From a virus, in IMG/VR virus record IMGVR_UViG_3300025319_000071, positions 1 to 32,677 of that record: a stretch of DNA of 32,677 bases; one strand, written 5' to 3'. The position numbers were made by a program, and so were the translations under genes. The number at the start of each line of letters is the position of its first letter. Position 1 is the stretch's first letter. The notes beneath the pieces were generated by a model. It saw nothing but the letters and a program-made list of their open reading frames with translations, ran no database searches and was not told the DNA's origin. Of the stretch, positions 4,889-11,318 are shown in pieces.

Positions 4889-5353
4889 GTGTACTCAACC
4901 AGTGAAATTGCTGATAAGTTAGGCGTTGCTGCTTCTACCATTCGAGCATGGAGTATCCAATTCACTGTCCCCAAAAAGAAAAGACAAGGCAATTCTTTCT
5001 ATACAGAAGAAGCCCTCCAGACTCTCAGAACCATTAAGCAACTTAAGGAAGAATCAAGCGGGATGACCACTATAAAGCGTGTTATAACTCAGACACAACT
5101 TGACGAAAACTCAGATAACTTAGCTCGTCATGATTGTGAGGACATGGACAAGACAGATTATGCAAAACTCTATGCCGATGAGCGATACAAGGTGGGACAA
5201 TTAGAGGAAAAAATCAAAACGCTTGAAACGCAGCTCAAGCTTTTGCCCGCTCCTTCAGAATGGTATGAAGAACAAACCAAAATAGCTCAACTGGAAACGG
5301 AAAATAATCTACTTAGATCGAGCTGGTGGTATCGACTCTTTGGGAAGAAATGA
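4889..5353 (+). CDS. MerR-superfamily helix-turn-helix regulator with C-terminal coiled coil
   Basis: A 154-residue protein. GTG 4889 has a full GGAGGTG eight bases upstream. Residues 1-50 form a winged HTH of MerR type: MYSTSEIADKLGVAASTIRA-W, then the wing with RQGNSFYTEEAL and the helix QTLRTIKQLKEE. Residues 50-95 are a polar linker. Residues about 96-150 form a coiled coil (YKVGQLEEKIKTLETQLKLL, then QLETENNLLR), and the tail WWYRLFGKK is aromatic and basic, as in plasmid and phage HTH proteins that act as filaments or partition factors (KfrA or DUF3967 style). It could activate the late operon or act in plasmid-like maintenance. The bidirectional terminator 5352-5377 separates it from the convergent late operon. 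Confidence 0.65.
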   Translation: MYSTSEIADKLGVAASTIRAWSIQFTVPKKKRQGNSFYTEEALQTLRTIKQLKEESSGMTTIKRVITQTQLDENSDNLARHDCEDMDKTDYAKLYADERYKVGQLEEKIKTLETQLKLLPAPSEWYEEQTKIAQLETENNLLRSSWWYRLFGKK

Positions 5354-5377
5354 AAAAAGACCCCTCTTTCGAGGGGT
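5352..5377 (-). terminator. Terminator of the late operon, bidirectional
   Basis: ACCCCTC (5360-5366), loop TTTC, GAGGGGT (5371-5377). On the minus strand the hairpin is followed by CTTTTTTC, a good U-tract, so it ends the 27-kb late transcript. On the plus strand it follows the MerR-like stop codon but has no T-run there. Confidence 0.75.
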
Positions 5378-5409
5378 GGGGGCTTATCTATTGTGAACGA
5401 GTAAATAGA

Positions 5410-5817
5410 TCAAATAAATGGGCTTTTGCTTTCAACTACATTGAAAAATAGTTCGGCTATGCGTATCTCACCGATACCGTCACGATCAAATTTAAACTGT
5501 AAAGTATACTCTTTTCCCACTTCATACAGAACATTTGTCGTGTCAATCAAATGGGCTAACAGAATTCCTTTGATGCCTTTAGTAACATAATTCGTATTCG
5601 TATTTGAGGATATGTCTACATTTGATTCAATTAGATTTTCCAAGTCATTAGAGGGGTAGACATTGGCAACCTCATTTGAGATAGTCATTAGATGATCAAT
5701 AGGTTTCCCATCGTTATTCCTCTGTTTTACTACTATGCCAAGAAGCATCCTCTCACCTTTTCTTAAAGTGAGTGGCGTTGCTTGCACTACATCAACTATT
5801 TTAAGAACAGCCGTCAT
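5410..5817 (-). CDS. Hypothetical late protein, last gene of the operon
   Basis: A 135-residue soluble protein, alternately beta-rich and polar, with no signal peptide or membrane segment. The first residues (VLKIVDVVQATPLTLRKGER) and the block LQFKFDRDGIGEIRIAELFFNVVE suggest an all-beta fold. The start ATG overlaps the previous stop as ATGA, so it is coupled to the gene at 5814. Its place at the 3' end of a fibre and accessory block, with six other small beta-rich proteins, suggests a virion decoration or fibre-associated protein. I do not recognise the family. Confidence 0.6.
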   Translation of the reverse strand: MTAVLKIVDVVQATPLTLRKGERMLLGIVVKQRNNDGKPIDHLMTISNEVANVYPSNDLENLIESNVDISSNTNTNYVTKGIKGILLAHLIDTTNVLYEVGKEYTLQFKFDRDGIGEIRIAELFFNVVESKSPFI

Positions 5818-6101
5818 AACTTGATTGTCTTCTCTTCAAAGAGCAAATCATTTTGTTTATCACACAGTAGCAGCTCCTCTTTTTTCAATTCAATCTCAAG
5901 AGGATTCACCGTCACTTCTGCTTCCAAATCATCCTTTTTATTTTCCATTTCAATCCCTTTTTTCATTTTGCAGAACAACAAACTAGGATTCATTTGCTCT
6001 GCCATGATTCTTTTATTCAATAGCTCTGAAATGCTCACCAATATTAACGTTTTTTCACTTGCTTCAATCGGATATGTATTGAGTACAGCAATAGCAGTCA
6101 T
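5814..6101 (-). CDS. Hypothetical late protein, charged coiled-coil tail
   Basis: A 95-residue protein. The N-terminal 35 residues are hydrophobic and helical (TAIAVLNTYPIEASEKTLIL). The C-terminal half is rich in Glu and Lys (MENKKDDLEAEVTVN, then EIELKKEELLLCDKQNDLLF) and probably forms a helix. The start overlaps the preceding stop as ATGA and the stop overlaps the next gene in the same way. The family is unknown; a chaperone or linker for neighbouring structural proteins is only a guess. Confidence 0.55.
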   Translation of the reverse strand: MTAIAVLNTYPIEASEKTLILVSISELLNKRIMAEQMNPSLLFCKMKKGIEMENKKDDLEAEVTVNPLEIELKKEELLLCDKQNDLLFEEKTIKL

Positions 6102-6433
6102 GAATCGATTTTTCTCGCTGCGTACTTAATACCCATCGGCATTTCAATAAGCTGAGCATTTTTTAACTCACAATAAAGCTGTTTCACGTCATCACCAATC
6201 AGGGTTTTATTGAGTTTAATATTGCGGTCACTATAAGCTGAAAAAATAAGATCTGAACCAAAATAAATAGCAGCATAGCTCAACTCGTCCGTGGGAACGG
6301 AGGTGACCACCTCCGTTATTTCCCACGATTCCCCTTTCGGAATCGTTTGAGGTTCTATAGTGGTCTGAGTGGAGGATGCTACAAGTGCCGTGTAGTAGTT
6401 TTTACTACGATCATTGTTTTCAGTACTGATCAT
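6098..6433 (-). CDS. Hypothetical beta-rich structural protein
   Basis: A 111-residue protein with alternating hydrophobic strands (YYTALVASSTQTTIEPQTI, then ESWEITEVVTSVPT, then YAAIYFGSDLIFSAYS) ending MPMGIKYAARKID. It lacks cysteine-rich, membrane or catalytic features. The Q-T-I-P-K-G-E motif followed by W-x-I resembles the strand order of phage proteins that carry a small jelly-roll or Ig-like module, as in the gene just upstream (T-L-T-S-G-K-Q-C-T-I). The two may be diverged copies. ATGA junctions on both sides show tight coupling. Confidence 0.55.
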   Translation of the reverse strand: MISTENNDRSKNYYTALVASSTQTTIEPQTIPKGESWEITEVVTSVPTDELSYAAIYFGSDLIFSAYSDRNIKLNKTLIGDDVKQLYCELKNAQLIEMPMGIKYAARKIDS

Positions 6434-6861
6434 TCTATATCCTCTTCATAACCGATATATCCTGCGCTCAGCCATAGAGTTGCCGTGGTTCCATTTTTTA
6501 TTTCAATACGAATTGTTTTATTAGAGCCAATGGCCTGAAATGTTTTTTCAAGAGGGCCTGCATAAATATCTCTTCCGATCTCAAAAACGGATTCATCAAC
6601 TTGACCAGGTTGGAAAATATAACGAGTCAACACATCTTGATTACCAGTATCCGTACTTGCCAAACGTCCGAAAGTTTGAGTAATTGTACACTGCTTGCCG
6701 CTTGTCAATGTCTTGTCTTTCGTGACTGTATTGTTATTTGCAATAGAGACTGTCAGGACATCGCTAAAGGTAGTTGTTCCTTCTGGTGGTGGCGGTTGCT
6801 CAAAAAAGACTGGCAGTACAACACCAGATAAGACGCTAACAATATCAATATCCATGCCCAT
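6430..6861 (-). CDS. Hypothetical beta-rich structural protein
   Basis: I prefer ATG 6861, which follows the previous stop (TAATATG) and has GAGG six bases upstream; longer frames would overlap the upstream gene by almost 100 bases. The product is 143 aa. The N-terminus has a short hydrophobic stretch (IDIVSVLSGVVLPVFF) followed by a proline-rich EQPPPPEGTTT linker. The rest is a beta-sandwich-like domain: TVTKDKTLTSGKQCTITQ, then DVLTRYIFQPGQ and TIRIEIKNGTTATLWLSAGY. The proline linker suggests an anchoring peptide plus an exposed domain, as in capsid or fibre decoration proteins. The family is unrecognised. Confidence 0.55.
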   Translation of the reverse strand: MGMDIDIVSVLSGVVLPVFFEQPPPPEGTTTFSDVLTVSIANNNTVTKDKTLTSGKQCTITQTFGRLASTDTGNQDVLTRYIFQPGQVDESVFEIGRDIYAGPLEKTFQAIGSNKTIRIEIKNGTTATLWLSAGYIGYEEDIE

Positions 6862-6862
6862 A

Positions 6863-7471
6863 TTATGCCTCACTCCATTTAAACAAAGCACTGGCTTTAG
6901 CATCCTGATTCTTGTCATCATTGGTAAAGACAACATCAAAGCGATTATCAACAGCATCCCCTACCAATTGATTTTTAGCAACATTTTCAAATTGCACTTC
7001 TACTTGTCCCCCTGTTGCGGGGATATAGGTGATCATTAGTGTTACGGGTGTTGTTCCGTCATCTTTCCTTATTTCTGCTGTCATACCCACTCTTGCAGCC
7101 ACCAAGACACTTGTAAGTGTTCCTGTAAGTAGATTGGTAATCAATGCTGATTGTACTGTCTGAGTAGCCGTTTGATTTTTAGGGACAACGGCCGCTGTTT
7201 CGGTATATGTTTCCTTTTCTGATCCAGTCGATGCAACGATCTCGACTTTACCGATTGTATTACTGCCGGCGGGTAAAGAGGCAACGAGTTGTACCCCATT
7301 CTCTGATCCTGATTGGCTCACTTTGATAGTATTAGCAGCTGTATCTATACCGACTTGGCCGATAATATTAGTACCTGCGGGTATGGCACTCGCAAGATCC
7401 ACGTCTCCGATATTGTTGACACCTGCTGGTAGCTGTTCCGCCACTCTTATATCTACTTGTGCAAAAGCCAT
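6863..7471 (-). CDS. Structural protein with PAG-N-IG repeats
   Basis: A 202-residue late protein. ATG 7471 has GGAGG nine bases upstream. Residues 14-25, 30-43 and 66-78 carry three copies of a short repeat, (L/I)PAGxNxIGxVxI; such repeats occur in phage tail-fibre and decoration proteins and form beta turns. Residues 85-130 are Thr/Ala/Val-rich. The C-terminal 70 residues hold strands VTLMITYIPATGGQVEVQFE and a polar end. No enzymatic motif is visible. It belongs to the block of small structural proteins downstream of the lysis genes and is probably exposed on the virion. Confidence 0.6.
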   Translation of the reverse strand: MAFAQVDIRVAEQLPAGVNNIGDVDLASAIPAGTNIIGQVGIDTAANTIKVSQSGSENGVQLVASLPAGSNTIGKVEIVASTGSEKETYTETAAVVPKNQTATQTVQSALITNLLTGTLTSVLVAARVGMTAEIRKDDGTTPVTLMITYIPATGGQVEVQFENVAKNQLVGDAVDNRFDVVFTNDDKNQDAKASALFKWSEA

Positions 7472-7472
7472 C

Positions 7473-7754
7473 TTATTCGCCTCCTAAATACTGTTCAATT
7501 TCTGTAATTTCGTCATGTTTTGTCTTGATTTCATTTTCAAAATCAGCAATACTGAAGTGATATTTCTCAATCGACTGAAACATCAAGGCTTGCTCCTTTT
7601 CAAAATCGATTTTCTTTTTTTTCAGAGAGTATTCCTGTCTCTTGATATTGGCTCTCGTTTCTTCTATTTTTATTTCGAGGTTTTCTATCTCAAGATCCAG
7701 TTCTAATTTCATTTTAGGTAAATCACTGACTTTATATTTGCTATAATCTTTCAT
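7473..7754 (-). CDS. Small coiled-coil protein
   Basis: A 93-residue protein from ATG 7754; a TTG two codons earlier is possible. It is almost entirely one heptad-rich helix: LELDLEIENLEIKIEETRAN, then IKRQEYSLKKKKIDFEKEQ, then FENEIKTKHDEITEIEQYL. It ends GGE. No partner motif or membrane segment is present. A rod or trimeric coiled coil linking a fibre or decoration protein is plausible. The start follows the previous stop (TTGAATATG) with a weak purine-rich site. Confidence 0.6.
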   Translation of the reverse strand: MKDYSKYKVSDLPKMKLELDLEIENLEIKIEETRANIKRQEYSLKKKKIDFEKEQALMFQSIEKYHFSIADFENEIKTKHDEITEIEQYLGGE

Positions 7755-7756
7755 AT

Positions 7757-8227
7757 TCAAATTCTCTCAAGCCAGATCATTCCCCTATAATCAGCAGCAC
7801 CAATCCCTATGTTCGTCAATTCAAGTCTAATATTGACTCCGATAGGAACAATCAGAGGTCTGGGTAAATGATAAATGGGAGCTCTTTTTGTTACGCTCAA
7901 AATGCTCTCTCCTGCCCATAGACTATCGATATATAGGGTTGCACGGGCATCTGTATCACCCGAAAAAGCAAATCCATAAATTTTGGTTCTGGCTGTAGCT
8001 GATTGATTATAGAGATTAGCTGTGTCTCCGACTGATAAAGCAAGGATTGTTCCCTGTCCATCGTTTTCAATCTCACCCGATTCAGTGACATGCAGTCGCC
8101 ATTTACTGTCATTGTCTTGCGTGATGTCCAAATCATGAGCCGTTGCACTTTTGATAAAGCGAAGAGCAACACCATTATTGAGTAATTCATTGAGTTTCGA
8201 TAGGATTTCTTCACAACCACAGGACAT
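7757..8227 (-). CDS. Probable decoration or fibre-tip structural protein
   Basis: A 156-residue protein. ATG 8227 has AGAGG seven bases upstream. The N-terminus (MSCGCEEILSKLNELL) has a short helix with a Cys pair. The rest is beta-rich: WRLHVTESGEI, GTILALSVGDTANLYNQ, TKIYGFAFSGD, ATLYIDSLWAGESIL, LIVPIGVNIRLELTN. Such jelly-roll-like proteins at fibre loci often cap fibres or bind carbohydrate. I see no catalytic residues and no family I can name with confidence. Confidence 0.55.
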   Translation of the reverse strand: MSCGCEEILSKLNELLNNGVALRFIKSATAHDLDITQDNDSKWRLHVTESGEIENDGQGTILALSVGDTANLYNQSATARTKIYGFAFSGDTDARATLYIDSLWAGESILSVTKRAPIYHLPRPLIVPIGVNIRLELTNIGIGAADYRGMIWLERI

Positions 8228-8260
8228 TTAAAACCTCTAAGATCATCATAAAGCAATCGA

Positions 8261-8401
8261 CTACACTTTATTTGAGTTGCTGATTTGAGATAATATTTTA
8301 TCTCTGATGTGATCGGCGACCGCTTTCATCATGAGCGGCGGTACAGAATTGCCAATTCTGGCTATTCCATTTTCGCTTTCTGCTCTGCGACAAACCAGCA
8401 T
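8261..8401 (-). pseudogene. Remnant of a C5-cytosine DNA methyltransferase (C-terminal motif X)
   Basis: A 46-codon frame from ATG 8401 reads MLVCRRAESENG, then IARIGNSVPPLMMKAVADHI, then RDKILSQISNSNKV. The core RIGNSVPP..M..A.A..I is conserved motif X at the C-terminus of Dcm-type methyltransferases, which closes the AdoMet-binding fold. Motifs I (FAGIG), IV (PC) and the target-recognition domain are absent from the window, so it cannot be an active enzyme. It looks like the end of a methyltransferase gene that once stood between the lysis and accessory genes and was lost by deletion. The small membrane frame at 8362-8472 overlaps its 5' end. There is no clear ribosome site, so translation is uncertain. 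Confidence 0.6.
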
Positions 8402-8472
8402 GTCAGTTTATAGGCAATCAGAGTTAGATAGAAAATGATACCTTGTAAACTAGACTGTTCAATCGGTTCCAC
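8362..8472 (-). CDS. Candidate 36-residue single-pass membrane protein
   Basis: GTG 8472 lies seven bases past the stop of the holin-like gene, with GGGAGAGAG about 11 bases upstream. The peptide is MEPIEQSSLQ, then GIIFYLTLIAYKLTCWFVAE, then QKAKME. It has a short acidic N-terminus, one transmembrane helix (about residues 11-29) and a basic C-terminus. Size, topology and position directly after the holin-like gene fit a second small lysis protein such as a holin partner or pinholin-type peptide. It overlaps the methyltransferase remnant in another frame. It could be chance, since short hydrophobic frames arise easily. Confidence 0.4.
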   Translation of the reverse strand: MEPIEQSSLQGIIFYLTLIAYKLTCWFVAEQKAKME

Positions 8473-8478
8473 CTATTT

Positions 8479-8868
8479 TCACTCTCTCCCTTTTAGATTG
8501 TTGATTTCCGCTGTAAGTCCTAGTATCCCCGATTCCACAGCACTTAATCGGTTATTTTGTTTGCGAAAAATCGCATGTACTTCATTTGCTAGATTGTTGT
8601 GAGGTCGTGCGAAAGACTCGTTAATAAATGATTTCAGGTCATTAAAGTCCTGACGAGATACAGTATTGGGATCTTCAGAAGGCTTGACAACGAGTAAAGT
8701 TAGCTCTTTTAATCGCTCCTCTTCCCTTGCTATACGAGGTTTCCATACCGTTCTCCAGCCAATTTCAGCTACTGTGAGGAAAACGATACCTGAAATAGCC
8801 CCAAAGCTAAATGACACAAGCAATAGAGTCGATAAATCAGCAACAAGATTCAAGATCCATTTGTTCAC
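8479..8868 (-). CDS. Holin-like membrane protein
   Basis: From GTG 8868 (GTGA overlap with the amidase stop) the product is 129 aa; ATG 8886 would add six residues. A hydrophobic segment spans about residues 8-33 (LVADLSTLLLVSFSFGAISG, then IVFLTV), long enough for one membrane span or a tight hairpin. A basic patch (WKPRIAREEERLK) follows, then a soluble helical tail that includes a heptad-like end (AVESGILGLTAEINNLKG). It overlaps the endolysin gene and is transcribed right after it, the usual holin place. Holins of this layout oligomerise in the inner membrane to release the endolysin. The soluble tail is long for a holin, so a spanin-like or virion role cannot be excluded. Confidence 0.55.
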   Translation of the reverse strand: MNKWILNLVADLSTLLLVSFSFGAISGIVFLTVAEIGWRTVWKPRIAREEERLKELTLLVVKPSEDPNTVSRQDFNDLKSFINESFARPHNNLANEVHAIFRKQNNRLSAVESGILGLTAEINNLKGRE

Positions 8869-9521
8869 AAATTGACTTGCACCCATTGCCGCAAAGCCTG
8901 CTCTGTATTGTCTCCGAAAAGATAGCCAGGGCATTGAGTGACAACCTTTCTTCCGAAGTCTGTAAAGCGGTGTCCTGTCACGTGATCCTTAGAGATATTG
9001 TATGTTTTCATTAGATACCTGCAGAGAGCAGCACTGGCTTCACTTTGAGAGCGAGTAAGTTGATCGCCATGCCTTGCCTCGTGTTCGATTCCGATAGAGA
9101 TAGGGTTTATGATGCCGCAATGCCAAGCATTATCTTTATCTTTGACCAATTGATAGATAACACCTGTTTTCAGGATTAAATAGTGTGCGGATACTCCAGA
9201 AACTGGATTACATAGCCAGTTTAAAGCCCCTATTCCGTCGCCAACTGTTTGGTGCAATACAATATAGTCGATCTCATTGATATTGCGATAGGAATAATTA
9301 GGAGATGCAACCCAATTCACTTGAGGTTTCTGGGGCTCACTCTTGCTTGGATTAGGACGTATTGTGAGATTGGGAGCAAGCACTAAGTTGCCAGGCACCT
9401 GAAAGTCCTTAAGCAATTCAGCGAGGGGGAAAGCACCGCCAGTTTTAGGCAATGATCGCACGACTTTACCTTCTCCGTCATTCAATTCAAGTCCGTCTTT
9501 ACACACTCTAACCCATGTCAT
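8865..9521 (-). CDS. N-acetylmuramoyl-L-alanine amidase endolysin (Amidase_2)
   Basis: A 218-residue zinc amidase that cuts the bond between N-acetylmuramic acid and L-alanine in peptidoglycan to lyse the host. Residues about 75-205 form the Amidase_2 (T7 lysozyme/PGRP) fold. Zinc ligands are H90 (VLHQT), H184 (VTGHRFTDFG) and C197 (TQCPGY). The supporting residues are HYLI, AWHCG and IGIEHE. The first 70 residues are a separate Gly/Pro-containing region, perhaps a targeting domain or tail-associated segment. No signal peptide is seen, so export should depend on the holin. The start overlaps the preceding gene by 14 bases and the stop overlaps the holin-like gene. Confidence 0.9.
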   Translation of the reverse strand: MTWVRVCKDGLELNDGEGKVVRSLPKTGGAFPLAELLKDFQVPGNLVLAPNLTIRPNPSKSEPQKPQVNWVASPNYSYRNINEIDYIVLHQTVGDGIGALNWLCNPVSGVSAHYLILKTGVIYQLVKDKDNAWHCGIINPISIGIEHEARHGDQLTRSQSEASAALCRYLMKTYNISKDHVTGHRFTDFGRKVVTQCPGYLFGDNTEQALRQWVQVNL

Positions 9522-9873
9522 GATTGGTTTTTATCCTCTTTAAAATAGATTCATCCATATCAAATTCATGACTTATTTGATCAGAAGAAGGCTGCAAGTC
9601 TTGATTTGATTGATTTTTGTAGTCTGGATTGGCATCTAAAAAACGATAAACGAATTCAACAAAGTTAGGAATAACAACCTCTTTAGCCCATTTGTCCGTT
9701 TTCTCATCTAAAATAGCACCATCACCGATCAAATGATCAGCAAAGTTGTAGGCGTCTTGAGCGAATGTTACCGCTGCTTTGCGTCTCTCAGTACCCGCTG
9801 CTCCCGAAAATTCAACAGAAGCCCACAAAACAGCATCAGAACAGACTTTGAATAGCTTTGATAAATCAAACAT
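9508..9873 (-). CDS. Hypothetical protein in the lysis region
   Basis: I chose ATG 9873 because AAAGGA lies five bases upstream; a longer frame would overlap the protease gene. The product is 121 aa. It is helical, with the pattern GTERRKAAVTFAQDAYNFAD, then HLIGDGAILDEKTDKWAKEV, then VIPNFVEFVYRFLDANPDYK. No membrane segment is present. The R-R-x-A-V and D-x-W-A-K-x-V-x-P arrangement resembles soluble proteins found beside phage holins, but I cannot assign it. It lies between the papain-like protease and the amidase, with short overlaps or spacing, so it is probably co-expressed for lysis or virion entry. Confidence 0.5.
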   Translation of the reverse strand: MFDLSKLFKVCSDAVLWASVEFSGAAGTERRKAAVTFAQDAYNFADHLIGDGAILDEKTDKWAKEVVIPNFVEFVYRFLDANPDYKNQSNQDLQPSSDQISHEFDMDESILKRIKTNHDMG

Positions 9874-9886
9874 AATAATCCTTTCT

Positions 9887-10738
9887 CTATTTGGACAGAT
9901 CAATAAACTGATTGGTATCAATAAACTCTTGACTTAAAGCAGTCCAGACGTCCACGGCAAGCCCGTTTAGAATATAATCGTATGGCAAATAACCATAACC
10001 GTTATAACCCCATTGAGTACCCCAACTATTTTTAAACTTAAGCACACCCTTATTTTTGGACTTTAAAGCCATATTGTCATCGTAACCAACAATATGCACC
10101 GCATGACCACCGATGATGGCTTCCGTTGGCTCTGGATATTGGATACAGCCCGTTCTATTCGTAAAATCACTTTGCAATGATTCATAGCAATTAAATCCAA
10201 AAACCATTGTGATTCCAGATTTTAAGTGCTGTTTCATTATTTGCAATATCTGATCAGGGGTACGATCAGGGGTATCTAATCGGTAGTACCTAATCGGTTG
10301 AAATGACTGAGCGAGTTGATATACAAATGATTCAGGTTCTTTCTCAAAAGCCTCGATTGCATAGGGATAATATTTTTCAGGGGGGACTCCAAAAAATGCT
10401 AAAGCCCCCATCATTGCTCGTAAATAAGCCCCTGTATCCCCGCTCCACTGAAGTAAAGATCGGGTCAATTTGTACAGAAAAAGCTCACTTGCATCAAAGT
10501 CTTTTTTGTGTGCTTTTTTAATCAAGTTTTCTATTAAAGAACAACCAGCGAAAGCAGTACAAGAGCCTAGCTGTAATTGGTTTTTAACAGTTGTACAGCT
10601 CGGACTATTATCACAAGATGATGGTAAATTGGGAATCCAAGCTGATGTTTTCAAAATTAAATTATTGATCTTATAATGATCAGTAGTGTAATCCCTTGCG
10701 TCGCACGGATCGATCATCCAACCCTTTATATTATTCAT
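9887..10738 (-). CDS. Papain-like (C1 family) cysteine protease
   Basis: A 283-residue protein with the whole papain catalytic set in order. The oxyanion Gln is Q54, six residues before the nucleophile C60 in NQLQLGSCTAFAG. The catalytic His is H212 in IGGHAVHIVGYDD, and the Asn is N237 in FKNSWGTQWGYNGYGYLPY, the classic C1 signature. Four to five further cysteines (C42, C48, C66, C184, C198) could form disulfides. It has no signal peptide and only about 45 residues before the core, so there is no full inhibitory prodomain. It is encoded between fibre-associated genes and the amidase. Possible roles are cleavage of virion proteins, degradation of host-surface or cytoplasmic protein during entry, or help in lysis. 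Phage C1 peptidases are uncommon and their substrates unknown to me. Confidence 0.85.
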   Translation of the reverse strand: MNNIKGWMIDPCDARDYTTDHYKINNLILKTSAWIPNLPSSCDNSPSCTTVKNQLQLGSCTAFAGCSLIENLIKKAHKKDFDASELFLYKLTRSLLQWSGDTGAYLRAMMGALAFFGVPPEKYYPYAIEAFEKEPESFVYQLAQSFQPIRYYRLDTPDRTPDQILQIMKQHLKSGITMVFGFNCYESLQSDFTNRTGCIQYPEPTEAIIGGHAVHIVGYDDNMALKSKNKGVLKFKNSWGTQWGYNGYGYLPYDYILNGLAVDVWTALSQEFIDTNQFIDLSK

Positions 10739-11318
10739 GTTTACTCACTCCACCTGATAATTGAAGCGAAATATCACTAAAAATAATATCCATATTGGCT
10801 TTATCATCTGTCATGTTGAGCAATGATTTTTGCCCACCATTCAGCCCCATTGCATCCCTCTCTAAATTCATGCGAAAATAAAATCCTTCTTGTTCTTCAA
10901 GATCTTTTTGAGAATAATTTTCAGGAAATTTTTGTAAATATCCATACAATAGATCAATTTCGAGCTTCAAATCATTGCATAGCTTTAAAAATCGATCATA
11001 TGATAATTCTGTCTCAAGTAATTTAAGATCAATTCTTTCAATCTCGAATTCATTTGTTTCTGATTCTCGCTTGCACTTCATTTCACGAATATTTATATCC
11101 GTCTCTTTGACCCTGAACATATTGTATTTAAAGGCTTCTAACCGTGTATCGAGTTCGATGATGACAGATCGGTACATACGACCCGGCGTGATCTGATTTG
11201 CGATCACAAAATTCTCAATTTGAAATTTAGAAAAACCAAAGGAAATGCTTTTGTACCGTTTTTGATATTCGCTAAAAACTTCATTGAAATATCTATTAAA
11301 TTCAATAATATCGCTCAT
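10731..11318 (-). CDS. Hypothetical helical late protein (possible fibre chaperone)
   Basis: A 195-residue, mostly alpha-helical protein. It has long helices (IEFNRYFNEVFSEYQKRYKS, then INIREMKCKRESETNEFEIE, then LEIDLLYGYLQKFPENYSQK) and a Gly-rich motif near the end (RDAMGLNGGQKSLLNM). No membrane or catalytic motif is visible. It lies directly after the Kelch-like fibre gene with an ATGA overlap. Small helical proteins in that position are commonly fibre-assembly chaperones, so this is my best guess. The family is not recognised. Confidence 0.5.
   Translation of the reverse strand: MSDIIEFNRYFNEVFSEYQKRYKSISFGFSKFQIENFVIANQITPGRMYRSVIIELDTRLEAFKYNMFRVKETDINIREMKCKRESETNEFEIERIDLKLLETELSYDRFLKLCNDLKLEIDLLYGYLQKFPENYSQKDLEEQEGFYFRMNLERDAMGLNGGQKSLLNMTDDKANMDIIFSDISLQLSGGVSKHE

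Noticed and set aside
7897-8256. Alternative minus-strand frame over the 7757-8227 gene
   Set aside because: It overlaps almost fully, its start at 8256 lacks a ribosome site, and the 8227 start has AGAGG and continuous beta-type protein.
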